Below are positions 36,360 through 44,617 of a DNA stretch of 64,000 nucleotides, in pieces. Source of the DNA: Flavobacterium gelatinilyticum (GTDB lineage: Bacteria > Bacteroidota > Bacteroidia > Flavobacteriales > Flavobacteriaceae). Each line of letters starts with the position of its first letter. Position 1 is the first letter of the stretch. A model generated the notes under the pieces. It did not search any database. It was not told the origin of the DNA and saw only the letters and a list, made by a program, of their open reading frames with translations. The position numbers and the translations under genes were made by a program. The stretch is taken from assembly GCF_027111295.1 (NCBI RefSeq), contig NZ_CP114287.1, positions 4,650,001 through 4,714,000 of the forward strand, written 5' to 3'.

Positions 36360-37271
36360 TTAGTTCGTTTTTGGATTGGTATTTTGGGTTAATTCTAAAA
36401 ATTGCGATTCCAAACTGTTTTTACGTTTTACCAGGTGGCTTAAAACAATGTTTTTTGAAAATAAAAACTGATTGAGTTCAGAAGCTGTTAATTCTGATTT
36501 TAAGTATACTAAAAGCTTTCCGTCTTCTTCTCCAATTCGGTCTACTGCCGGATGATTTATCAGAATTGTTTTTAGAACGGCATTGTCATTGGAACAAACT
36601 TCAAAGAAACTTTCATTGGCAGACATGGCATCTACAGAACCGGAGTATAAAATTTCTCCTTTTCTTAAAACTACGACATGCGAACATACTTTTTCGACTT
36701 CATCTAATAAATGTGAAGCCAGTAAAATAGTGGTTCCCTCCGAAGCAATTTCTTTAATAATATCACGTATCTGGTGAATTCCCTGCGGATCAAGACCATT
36801 TGTAGGTTCGTCTAAAATTAAAATCTCAGGATCGTTTAAAAGTGCCGATGCAATAGCCAGACGCTGTTTCATTCCTAATGAAAAGGTGCTGAATTTGCTG
36901 TGTTTTCTTTGAATTAAACCAACCAGACTCAGCTTTTCGTCAATTTTAGAATAATTAATGCTTTTAATTTTGCAGACCAGTTTCAGATTTTCTTCGGCTG
37001 TCATGTACGGATAAAAGTTAGGACGCTCGATTATGGCGCCTACTTTTTTTAACGCATCGTGTGTTTTTACTTTTCCGTCAAACCATTTGTAATCGCCTGA
37101 TGTTTTGTTAATCACATTTAACACAATCCCTAAAGTAGTTGATTTTCCGCTTCCGTTAGGGCCTAAAATTCCGTATACATGTCCTTTTTGTATAGAAAAA
37201 GACACATTTTTTAGAGCCTGAATACGCCCGTATCTTTTGCTGAGATTTTCGATAGTAAGTATGGTTTCCAA
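36360..37271 (-). CDS. ABC transporter ATP-binding protein
   Basis: This 303-residue ATPase has Walker A GPNGSGKST (about 37-45), signature FSLGMKQRLAIASALL, Walker B ILILDEPTNGLDPQG and the switch histidine in LLASHLLDEV. It belongs to the drug/bacitracin-type family that works with ABC-2 permeases and carries a C-terminal extension of about 85 residues after the nucleotide-binding domain. It is the first gene of the operon with the permease. A divergent gene with its own promoter starts 97 bp away. Transported substrate unknown. Confidence 0.93.
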   Translation of the reverse strand: METILTIENLSKRYGRIQALKNVSFSIQKGHVYGILGPNGSGKSTTLGIVLNVINKTSGDYKWFDGKVKTHDALKKVGAIIERPNFYPYMTAEENLKLVCKIKSINYSKIDEKLSLVGLIQRKHSKFSTFSLGMKQRLAIASALLNDPEILILDEPTNGLDPQGIHQIRDIIKEIASEGTTILLASHLLDEVEKVCSHVVVLRKGEILYSGSVDAMSANESFFEVCSNDNAVLKTILINHPAVDRIGEEDGKLLVYLKSELTASELNQFLFSKNIVLSHLVKRKNSLESQFLELTQNTNPKTN

Positions 37272-37316
37272 ATTTATTTCGGTTTAAGGTTTTTAGTAAG
37301 ACGAATAAGCCCTGAT

Positions 37317-37350
37317 ATTGTTACGCGGAATTTAATTTTCTCTAAATTTG
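37317..37350 (+). promoter_or_regulatory. Promoter of the gene at 37368
   Basis: ATTG at 37317-37320 and TAAATTTG at 37343-37350, spaced 22 bp, match the Bacteroidota promoter form. Confidence 0.65.
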
Positions 37351-37367
37351 TAATAAAGTTATTCAAA

Positions 37368-38420
37368 ATGAGCGAACCATTAATGGTTTTTAAAAAACCG
37401 TCTTACCCCTTAACACGCCCGCTGCTAAATTATCTGGACAAGTACGAACGTATTTCAAAAGTATCTATTTTTTACGATGACTTACTGCGGTTTGCGGGTT
37501 CAGTAAATGTTTACGATAAAAACGGAGAAGATACATTATGGATTCGGGTGTATTATGATGAATTTGAAAGAGTTGAAATAGATCTTAATCTTAAGAAAAT
37601 ATATTCGCTTCTGCATTCTGACGGGAATAATGAGATTATTCAGTATTTAAATGTGGATGCTATTGACTTTTGTACTTTCGGGAATTCAAAACCTTTCAGG
37701 GTAAAAGTCCGAAATATCCTGAATGATAACTATGTTCATTTTTATATTAAAAAAGCCGATGCTTCCAGAATTTACGGATTAGAACTCGAAGATATTCTGT
37801 CTCCGGATAAAATTAACTTTCTGGTTTACAATGATACCCTGATAGAAGAACATATTGTTGGGATTCCCGGTGATATTTTTATGGAAGTTTTTCTTCATAC
37901 TTGTTCAGAAACCGAGAAAGCTCAAATTGCTAAAGAGTTTGTTAAATTCAACGAACGATGCATGATCCGGCTTTTAGGCGATATGCGGGCTTACAATTAT
38001 GTAATTGTTCCAATTCACGATTTTGATCAGGTAGTGTATAAAATCCGTCCAATCGATTTTGATCAGCAATGTTATGAGGGAAATTTCAAAGTTTACCGTC
38101 CGCAGTTTTTTAAAGAGAACTATCCGATGATTTTATTGGTCAAAGAAAAGCTGGAAGAACGATCTATTCTTCAGTATAAAGATGAAGAAAGAGCAATTTT
38201 GGCAAAACGTATTTATTCGGCACAGGCCAGAATTACCAAATTACTGGACATTATGTGCCATGATACGATTTCGACTCAGGAACATCTGAAACAGCTTAAA
38301 ATGGAATTGTACCATTATACCAATGATATGAAGTTTAAAAACGCTATATCGATGGGACATATCATGCACGCCGCATTCGAATTCATAACCCGTAATTTTA
38401 AAAATACTAACCTGCTTTAA
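37368..38420 (+). CDS. Conserved protein of unknown function with kinase-like motifs
   Basis: This 350-residue soluble protein has no signal peptide or transmembrane helix. I do not recognise a named family. A tract from about 200 to 238 contains RLLGDMRAYNYVIVPIHDF followed by YKIRPIDFDQQCYEGN. A GD-x-x-x-x-N element followed by an IDFD element resembles the catalytic loop and metal-binding motif of HipA/aminoglycoside-kinase-like folds; VHFYIKKADA (about 123-132) could supply the beta-3 lysine. The fold match is weak and purely motif-based. A helical C-terminus follows. It is cotranscribed with the lipoprotein at 38439 (18-bp gap). Confidence 0.6.
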   Translation: MSEPLMVFKKPSYPLTRPLLNYLDKYERISKVSIFYDDLLRFAGSVNVYDKNGEDTLWIRVYYDEFERVEIDLNLKKIYSLLHSDGNNEIIQYLNVDAIDFCTFGNSKPFRVKVRNILNDNYVHFYIKKADASRIYGLELEDILSPDKINFLVYNDTLIEEHIVGIPGDIFMEVFLHTCSETEKAQIAKEFVKFNERCMIRLLGDMRAYNYVIVPIHDFDQVVYKIRPIDFDQQCYEGNFKVYRPQFFKENYPMILLVKEKLEERSILQYKDEERAILAKRIYSAQARITKLLDIMCHDTISTQEHLKQLKMELYHYTNDMKFKNAISMGHIMHAAFEFITRNFKNTNLL

Positions 38421-38438
38421 TATGCAGTAAAATATAAA

Positions 38439-39305
38439 ATGAAATTTATGAAAAAGTCTTTTTTAATTGCTGTTTCAATTGTTTTATTAGCCTGCCAGCA
38501 GCAATCTGATTCTGATTTAAAAGAATTGTATTCGCTCCCGAAGAAATTGAAAGAAGTTTCAGGAATAACGTATTTTCCTGAAAACAATCTGATTTATACT
38601 TTAGAAGACAGCGGAAATAAAAATGCGATTTATGCTCTTGATTCTAAAGGGAAATTAGCTAAAACTATAAAAATCACCAATGCCGTAAATGTCGACTGGG
38701 AGGATATTACCAAAGATAAAGCAGGGAATATTTACATAGGCGATTTTGGAAACAATGATAATATACGAAGGGATTTGTGTATTTATAAAGTTGCTAAAAA
38801 ACAGTTAAATAATGATCAGGCTTCCGCCGAATATAAAATCTCATTTTCTTATCCGGAACAAAAAGAATTTCCTCCAAAGAAAAAAGAAATGTTTTTTGAT
38901 GTTGAAGGTTTTTTCGAACACGGAGGTTTCTTTTATCTTTTTACTAAAAACCGAAGCAAAGGTTTTGACGGAACTGCTTTTATCTATAAAATTAAAAATG
39001 CGGCAGGAACCCAGAAAGCGGTAAAAATTGGTGAATTTAAAACCTGCAATAATTACAATCACTGTGTTGTAACTGCTGCAACAATTAGTCCGGACGGAAA
39101 AAAAGTGGTTTTGCTAAGTCACGACAAAATTGTTTTGTTTAAAGATTTCAAAGGGGATTTATTTCACAAAGGAACTCAAACGGAAATAAACTTAAATCAC
39201 TTTTCACAAAAAGAAGCGATAGTTTTTAAAGATAACAACACTTTGCTGATTTCAGATGAAAAGACAAACAAAATAGGAGGAAAGGTGTATGAGTTTAAGC
39301 TTTAA
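38439..39305 (+). CDS. Lipoprotein with a beta-propeller-like domain
   Basis: This 288-residue protein has a lipobox (LLAC) close to the N-terminus; the start may be the ATG at 38439 or the more typical MKKSF at 38448. The mature part has repeated short strands such as VSGITYFPENNLIYTLEDSGN, DWEDITKDKAGNIYIGDFGNN and TAATISPDGKKVVLLSHD, which resemble beta-propeller blades of SdiA-regulated or SMP-30-like proteins. A DWED.. GDFGNN type motif appears in many Bacteroidota proteins of this class. Enzymatic activity is uncertain. It is probably anchored to a membrane and faces the periplasm. Confidence 0.75.
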   Translation: MKFMKKSFLIAVSIVLLACQQQSDSDLKELYSLPKKLKEVSGITYFPENNLIYTLEDSGNKNAIYALDSKGKLAKTIKITNAVNVDWEDITKDKAGNIYIGDFGNNDNIRRDLCIYKVAKKQLNNDQASAEYKISFSYPEQKEFPPKKKEMFFDVEGFFEHGGFFYLFTKNRSKGFDGTAFIYKIKNAAGTQKAVKIGEFKTCNNYNHCVVTAATISPDGKKVVLLSHDKIVLFKDFKGDLFHKGTQTEINLNHFSQKEAIVFKDNNTLLISDEKTNKIGGKVYEFKL

Positions 39306-39329
39306 TTAAGGTTCAAAGCTGCAAAGGAA

Positions 39330-39383
39330 CAAAGGTTCAAAGTTTTTTTTTTAAGATTACAACTAAAAACCTTTGAACCTTTG
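39330..39383. terminator. Bidirectional hairpin between convergent genes
   Basis: CAAAGGTTCAAAGTTTTT (39330-39347) pairs with AAAAACCTTTGAACCTTTG (39365-39383) with one bulge. It lies between the convergent genes ending at 39305 and 39408. The words GGTTCAAAG and CAAAGG also repeat outside the stem, so this is part of a wider repetitive element (about 39308-39402). Confidence 0.8.
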
Positions 39384-39407
39384 TCACTATGTGCCTTTGT
39401 ATCTAAA

Positions 39408-42400
39408 TTAAAAACTATAAGCTGCTCCAAAAATAACCCTTCCCACTTCGTCAGGAGATTTGAAATAAGATATTCTGGCTGTAATTACATTGATTGCGTT
39501 CAACCAGAGTCCGCCGCCGTAATCATGATGCCATTTTCTTGAATTTTCACCATCAAGCCAGATTCTTCCGTAGTCAAAACCACCTAAAATTCCGTATGTC
39601 ATAGGAGCAATGGTGCGTTGTATTTTTCCGATGCTTAAACGTAAATCAGAACTTTGAGAGAAATATGAACTTCCTAAGAAACGCTCGTTTCTAAAACCTC
39701 TCAAATCAGTATCACCGCCCAAAGCAGCTCCCTGATAAAATTCGTAATTATTATTTAAAATCGCTTTTCCTTTTAGGTATGTTGCCAGAATAAGTTTTCC
39801 GTTGTGATCGATTTTATGAGTAAACCCTAAAATACTTTCAAGAGTAGGGAAGTTCTTTTGCGTTTCGTTCAGATTAGTTGTCCAGGTTCCGGCAATCATA
39901 AAATGAATACCTAAAGTTGGTTTCGCTGCAAAATCAGAATTTTTGAACTGATATTTCACCTTTAAACTTCCAAAATTCTGACTGTCAAAAACATTAGGAT
40001 TTACAATTCCCGGAAGATCAATAAATCGGTTTTCTGTTTCTTCAACCGTCATTCTTTGGAAAATTGGCTGAATGCTGAATTCGCTTCCGTATCTTCCAAC
40101 ATGCCTGATTGCTCCGGAAGCATTAAATTTGCGAATGCGGACACGATTGTAATCCATTCCAACTTCATCATTATCGTATTTGGTTTCATTTCCGTATCCA
40201 AAATAATTCATGGCAAAATTTGGAGTAGTGTATAATGATTCAACATCAATAACCCATTTTCCTAATAATCCTGGGAAATGAGCTGCGTAATTAAACTCCA
40301 AACCGCCCGTTGCAAAATAATAAAATGCATTAACAACGTGTCTTTGCGTGTACGGATTCTGTTTGAAATTATTAACCGTATAATTTAAGTTAACCCCCAC
40401 TTTTACACCATCATCAGGATTAAAACCAACATTTGGAAGTCCTGAAATCACATTGTATTTGGGTCTTTCATAATTATATTGGTTAACATCATAATCATCT
40501 GTTAACTGCGTCTGAGTTTTAGAATCCAGATTATACGTGTTTTCTTTTGATTTGAAATCGTATACAATAACCCTTCTTCCGTTTTCGATATTGTAAGTAT
40601 CATTATTCTGACCTCCAATTAAACGGATTTTAATTCTTGATTTCTCATTTCCTTTAACTTCAAAAATGTCATTATCATCCAAACCATAGATCCATAAATT
40701 TCTGGTTTTGGCATCGGTTACATTTTTGGTATACAATAATTCATCGCCTTCTTTTTTAACCCTGAAAACCTGAATTTCAATTCCTTTTCTCACATTATGA
40801 TTCAAAACAAATTTGTCTTTTTTGTCTGTTCCGGCAATCATAATCGTTTTGCTTAAAACATCAGAATAGCGGACTGCATATTTTTGAAGATCTTTCTTTC
40901 TGTTTTTCAGCTTTGCTTTTATTTCGTCAATCGTTTCATCCTGAACCTCTTTTGGCAGATTTTTAAAAGCAGCATCGATATCGCTGTCCGATAAGTTGTT
41001 CTGAATGTATTCAGCCTGTTCGATCCAGTCTTTTTCTGTCGCTGTTTTTAAGAAAGCCAGATCCATAGGATAAGGTTCTCTGCTCAGCCATTTTACGTTA
41101 TCAATTTTGTATTTAAAAGTTCGCATGTGGCGAAGTGCAGGAATGTTCATTAAAATAGAAAGCAAGGCTCCGTCATATTTTACAAATGCCTGATCACGAT
41201 CACGCGGAATTGGTCTGTAGATTACCTTTCCGTCTTCTTTATACTCTGCCCAGCGCCATTGGTCACTATGCCTGTCCCAGTCGCCTAAAAGCATATCAAA
41301 CAAACGGGCTTTGATGTATTCTTTTTCATCAACAACATATTTTTCGTCTTTATGCAGATTCAGCATCATATCATCTGTTCCAATAATATTTGTTGGTTTT
41401 CCAAAATTTTTGCCGTCAAGATGATTGTCAGCAGGTCTTTCTTCCACCATATACAATTGATCTCCAAAACTCGCATTGAATTCTCCTAAACCATTTTGTT
41501 TTGGAATATAATATAAAATAGGGTTGGTATGCCTTAGATTAATTTTGTCCGACATGCTTCCAATTGCAAAAGAAGAATACGGATGCGAAGTCGTATAAAA
41601 ATCAAATAAGAAATCTTCGGCATAGGTTTTTTCAAAATCATTTACGACATATTGATCTTTAAAGGCAACCGACTGTAAAAAGACTGTGGCGCTTTTTTTC
41701 ATAGCACGCATTACATATTCACGCCCTTGCGGATCTGACATACGCAAAGAAACCGACTGATGACCACCGCCGCCGCGAATAGGTTTCAGCCCGCCTTTTA
41801 AAGTATCTACCGTTGCTGTTTCTGCTTCGATTGGCATACTGTAATATTTTCTGTAATGTTGTCCGAACAAAAATTTATGAAACATACTTTTATCTGTCAT
41901 TTTTGTTGAATAGATAGAAGTCGTCATTTTTGAAGGGAAATTATTCGGAATATCCGAAGCCCAGTTGATTTCTTTCGCTTTTATGATTTCACGTTCGAAA
42001 AGCAGTTTTTCTTTGTTGTTTTCATTTCCAAAGAAAGAAACCTTCGCATCGCCGCTTTTGTATAAAGTTAAAGTTGCATAACCATTGCCTCCATATGAAA
42101 AATCAAACGGATTTATTGCTCGTGCCGCTTCTGATTTTGATCCGGCACCGCTGATAATCTGCTGAATGTTTTCTTTGCTGATATATTGCAGATTATGATC
42201 GTGGCCCGAAACTACAATTACGTTTTTCTGTTTCTGCAAAAGAGTTTTAATTCTTTTGGCATAAATGGTATACTGTTTATTTTGAATATCCTGCGGACTC
42301 ACTCCGGATGTTTTTCTCAACAAATTAATAAACGAGCCAATTACCGGAAGCGGAATTTTTTTCTCCAACGGAAATAATTGTTTCTCCAGCGAAAATTGCC

Positions 42401-43142
42401 CGCCGTGTGTTCCGTTGCTTAATAAAGGATGATGAATTGCGAGAACAACTGTTTTTTCCTGATTTTTATTTAAGATACTTTCGAGTTCATCAAAAAAGTC
42501 TTCACGGGTTTTAATTTCGCAGTTATCATTAATCGTAGGATGATTGTCCCAGTCTTCAAGAAACCATTCGCTGTCTACGATTATTAACGTGGCGGTACTA
42601 TCAATTTTTACATCCTCAATTGCGCAGGATTTTCTGGGCATGAAGGCTTTTTTATCATCTAATTTTTTTGTTACATAATCTGCCTGTTTTTCAAGACCTT
42701 TAATACCGCTGTACCAGTCGTGATTTCCGGGAATAAAAATGGTTTTTCCTCTAAAACCTTTCGCTAATTTTAACTGATTATCCAGTTTTGTTTCGGCCAA
42801 AGCCCTGTCCTCAGATTTTTTATCAGCCGGAAAACCTTTAGGATAAATATTATCTCCTAAAAACAAAAGTGTTGATTTTTTGCTGGCTTTTTTAAGCTTT
42901 TTATGTAAAAGGTCAAGTGTCTGCTGCGCCTGTTGTTCATCGGCATTTCCGGCATCGCCCGCAAGATAAAATGTATGTGCAATTTTTATGGTATCTGTTG
43001 CGTTTTCTGTTTCGACAGCACCAACATTTTTTCCGTACTGAGGCTTACGCGTCGCACACGAATAAAAAATGATCAGCACTATAATTGCCAATGAAAAGTT
43101 TTTAATTTTGGCAATAAAATGATTATCCAAAAACAATTTCAT
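39408..43142 (-). CDS. Fusion of metallophosphoesterase, kinase-like region and Omp85-type barrel, lipoprotein
   Basis: This 1244-residue protein has a lipobox (FYSC, Cys29). Residues 55-380 are a calcineurin-like phosphoesterase with AGDAG, LGDNIYPKG, GNHDWYSG, HHPLLSNG and SGHDHN metal motifs. Residues about 450-690 contain a Gly-rich strand (IRGGGGHQSVSLRM), VMRAMKK, then LGDWDRHSDQWRW (619-631) and PIPRDRDQAF (644-653), an arrangement like the nucleotide loop, lysine, catalytic loop and metal aspartate of atypical kinases (HipA/CotH/Fam20 style). Residues about 880-1244 form a beta-barrel (GVNLNYTVNNF, GAALGGDTDLRGFRNERFLG) ending in FGAAYSF, like Omp85 surface antigens. Function is unknown; the start codon lies only 25 bp from the divergent gene at 43168. 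Confidence 0.85.
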   Translation of the reverse strand: MKLFLDNHFIAKIKNFSLAIIVLIIFYSCATRKPQYGKNVGAVETENATDTIKIAHTFYLAGDAGNADEQQAQQTLDLLHKKLKKASKKSTLLFLGDNIYPKGFPADKKSEDRALAETKLDNQLKLAKGFRGKTIFIPGNHDWYSGIKGLEKQADYVTKKLDDKKAFMPRKSCAIEDVKIDSTATLIIVDSEWFLEDWDNHPTINDNCEIKTREDFFDELESILNKNQEKTVVLAIHHPLLSNGTHGGQFSLEKQLFPLEKKIPLPVIGSFINLLRKTSGVSPQDIQNKQYTIYAKRIKTLLQKQKNVIVVSGHDHNLQYISKENIQQIISGAGSKSEAARAINPFDFSYGGNGYATLTLYKSGDAKVSFFGNENNKEKLLFEREIIKAKEINWASDIPNNFPSKMTTSIYSTKMTDKSMFHKFLFGQHYRKYYSMPIEAETATVDTLKGGLKPIRGGGGHQSVSLRMSDPQGREYVMRAMKKSATVFLQSVAFKDQYVVNDFEKTYAEDFLFDFYTTSHPYSSFAIGSMSDKINLRHTNPILYYIPKQNGLGEFNASFGDQLYMVEERPADNHLDGKNFGKPTNIIGTDDMMLNLHKDEKYVVDEKEYIKARLFDMLLGDWDRHSDQWRWAEYKEDGKVIYRPIPRDRDQAFVKYDGALLSILMNIPALRHMRTFKYKIDNVKWLSREPYPMDLAFLKTATEKDWIEQAEYIQNNLSDSDIDAAFKNLPKEVQDETIDEIKAKLKNRKKDLQKYAVRYSDVLSKTIMIAGTDKKDKFVLNHNVRKGIEIQVFRVKKEGDELLYTKNVTDAKTRNLWIYGLDDNDIFEVKGNEKSRIKIRLIGGQNNDTYNIENGRRVIVYDFKSKENTYNLDSKTQTQLTDDYDVNQYNYERPKYNVISGLPNVGFNPDDGVKVGVNLNYTVNNFKQNPYTQRHVVNAFYYFATGGLEFNYAAHFPGLLGKWVIDVESLYTTPNFAMNYFGYGNETKYDNDEVGMDYNRVRIRKFNASGAIRHVGRYGSEFSIQPIFQRMTVEETENRFIDLPGIVNPNVFDSQNFGSLKVKYQFKNSDFAAKPTLGIHFMIAGTWTTNLNETQKNFPTLESILGFTHKIDHNGKLILATYLKGKAILNNNYEFYQGAALGGDTDLRGFRNERFLGSSYFSQSSDLRLSIGKIQRTIAPMTYGILGGFDYGRIWLDGENSRKWHHDYGGGLWLNAINVITARISYFKSPDEVGRVIFGAAYSF

Positions 43143-43167
43143 AATTTAGTGGTATAAAATATTCTCT

Positions 43168-44346
43168 ATGAATTTAATAGAACAATCCGAAGATTTCGTC
43201 AGTAATTTACTCAAAGATAAACTTTCTAATCTATATTCTTATCATAATTTTAACCATACTTTCACAGTAGTAACAGCGGTAAAAGAACTATGCAAAAAAG
43301 AAGATGTAGAAGGTGATGATAAAGAGGCACTTCTGGCCGCAGCATGGTTTCATGATACGGGTTATATTGAAGGATATGAAAATCATGAGGAAGCCAGTAC
43401 CAAAATTGCATCTGATTTTTTAAGACAAAAGGGAAAATCAGAAGAATTTATTGCGCTGGTGTCGGGTTTGATTTTGGCTACTGCCAAAGAATATGAACCA
43501 AAAACACATTTAGAAAAAATCATTAAAGATGCCGATTATGCGCATTTAATGGGAACTGAATATACTACAACCTGCGAATTACTTCGTTTGGAACTCAAAA
43601 ATACCGGAATTGTAAATTTTTCTAATGCCGAATGGACAAAAGAAAATTTAAACTTTTTATTAAATAAACATCGTTTTTATACAGATTATGCCTTAAGAAA
43701 GTGGCAGCCTCTAAAAGAAAAAAATCTACTCGTTATTCAGAAAAAGATAAACAAACAAGAGTTGAAAGCGGCGGCGGCCATCGAAACCGAAAACAAAAAG
43801 AAAGATAAAGTAGAAAAACCAGATCGTGGCATTGATACTTTGTTTCGTGTTACGCTAGGGAATCACACACGTTTGAGTGGAATTGCTGATAGTAAAGCTA
43901 ATATTTTATTGTCTGTAAATGCGATTATTATTTCGATCGCACTTTCGACCATTATTCCAAAATTAGACAGCCCTAAAAATGCACATTTAGTTATTCCAAC
44001 CTTTGTAATGCTTATGTCGAGCGTAGTTACCATTATTTTTGCTATTCTTTCTACAAGGCCCAAAGTGACATCCGGATTTTTTACGCGTGGAGATGTTGAA
44101 GCCAAAAAGGTCAATTTAATGTTTTTTGGAAATTTCTACAAAATGCCTCTTGAAGATTATGACTGGGCTATGAATGAAATGATGAAGGACCGTGATTATT
44201 TGTACTCAACAATGATCAAAGATTTATATTATTTAGGATTGGTTTTGCAACGAAAATATAACTTACTCCGAATTGCCTACAATTTATTTATGTTCGGAAT
44301 TATTATTACCGTGATTTCGTTTGTAATTGCTTTTAAATCAATATGA
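43168..44346 (+). CDS. HD-domain protein with DUF5706 membrane domain (Pycsar-effector-like)
   Basis: This 392-residue protein joins an N-terminal HD phosphohydrolase domain (His30 in NFNHTF, His62-Asp63 in WFHDTGY, Asp123 in KDADYAH) to a C-terminal region (about 219-392) containing RGIDTLFRVTLGNHTRLSGIADSKANILLSVN and two to three transmembrane helices. The C-terminal part matches DUF5706, the transmembrane module found in effectors of the Pycsar anti-phage system. HD domains often hydrolyse nucleotides, so the fusion may sense or destroy a nucleotide signal at the inner membrane. There is no nucleotide cyclase nearby in this window, so a defence role is not shown. Its start is 25 bp from the divergent gene. 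Confidence 0.85.
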   Translation: MNLIEQSEDFVSNLLKDKLSNLYSYHNFNHTFTVVTAVKELCKKEDVEGDDKEALLAAAWFHDTGYIEGYENHEEASTKIASDFLRQKGKSEEFIALVSGLILATAKEYEPKTHLEKIIKDADYAHLMGTEYTTTCELLRLELKNTGIVNFSNAEWTKENLNFLLNKHRFYTDYALRKWQPLKEKNLLVIQKKINKQELKAAAAIETENKKKDKVEKPDRGIDTLFRVTLGNHTRLSGIADSKANILLSVNAIIISIALSTIIPKLDSPKNAHLVIPTFVMLMSSVVTIIFAILSTRPKVTSGFFTRGDVEAKKVNLMFFGNFYKMPLEDYDWAMNEMMKDRDYLYSTMIKDLYYLGLVLQRKYNLLRIAYNLFMFGIIITVISFVIAFKSI

Positions 44347-44367
44347 TTATTGGGTTTGATGAAATTT

Positions 44368-44573
44368 AAACACATAGAAACATAGATTTTATTTCTAAAA
44401 GAGATTGAAGAAAGAAACTAGTTTCTAACACATAGCTGAAAATGAAGAAAGCTTTGTCAAATTCCAAACTTTGACAAAGCTTTTTTTAACTAACTAAATT
44501 AGCCAAAGCTATGTTTGTTTAAAAAAATGAAATGCCTCTTGTAAGTTTTCAAAATCTATGTTTCTATGTGTTT
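44368..44573. mobile_element. MITE-like element, copy A (206 bp, perfect 23-bp terminal inverted repeats)
   Basis: Bases 44368-44390 (AAACACATAGAAACATAG...) and 44551-44573 are perfect inverted copies. The internal sequence includes AGAAACTAGTTT and a strong hairpin. A second, shorter element with the same termini lies at 47676-47808. Neither encodes protein, so any movement would depend on a transposase supplied elsewhere. Confidence 0.8.
44448..44487 (+). terminator. Intrinsic terminator inside MITE-like copy A
   Basis: AAAGCTTTGTCAAA pairs perfectly with TTTGACAAAGCTTT and a T run follows. It lies about 100 bp past the stop of the HD-DUF5706 gene and could end that transcript. Confidence 0.85.
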
Positions 44574-44590
44574 AAAAAAATAAATGGCAT

Positions 44591-44617
44591 AAAAAAAGCC
44601 CAACTTTTAGTTGAGCT
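44591..44617 (-). terminator. Terminator overlapping the end of the GAF-protein gene
   Basis: On the minus strand AGCTCAAC and GTTGGGCT pair around TAAAA-type loop bases and are followed by seven T. The stop codon of the gene lies inside the hairpin. Confidence 0.8.

Noticed and set aside
43168..44346. A complete Pycsar defence operon
   Set aside because: No pyrimidine cyclase gene is present next to the DUF5706 protein; neighbours are a phosphoesterase fusion and a GAF protein.
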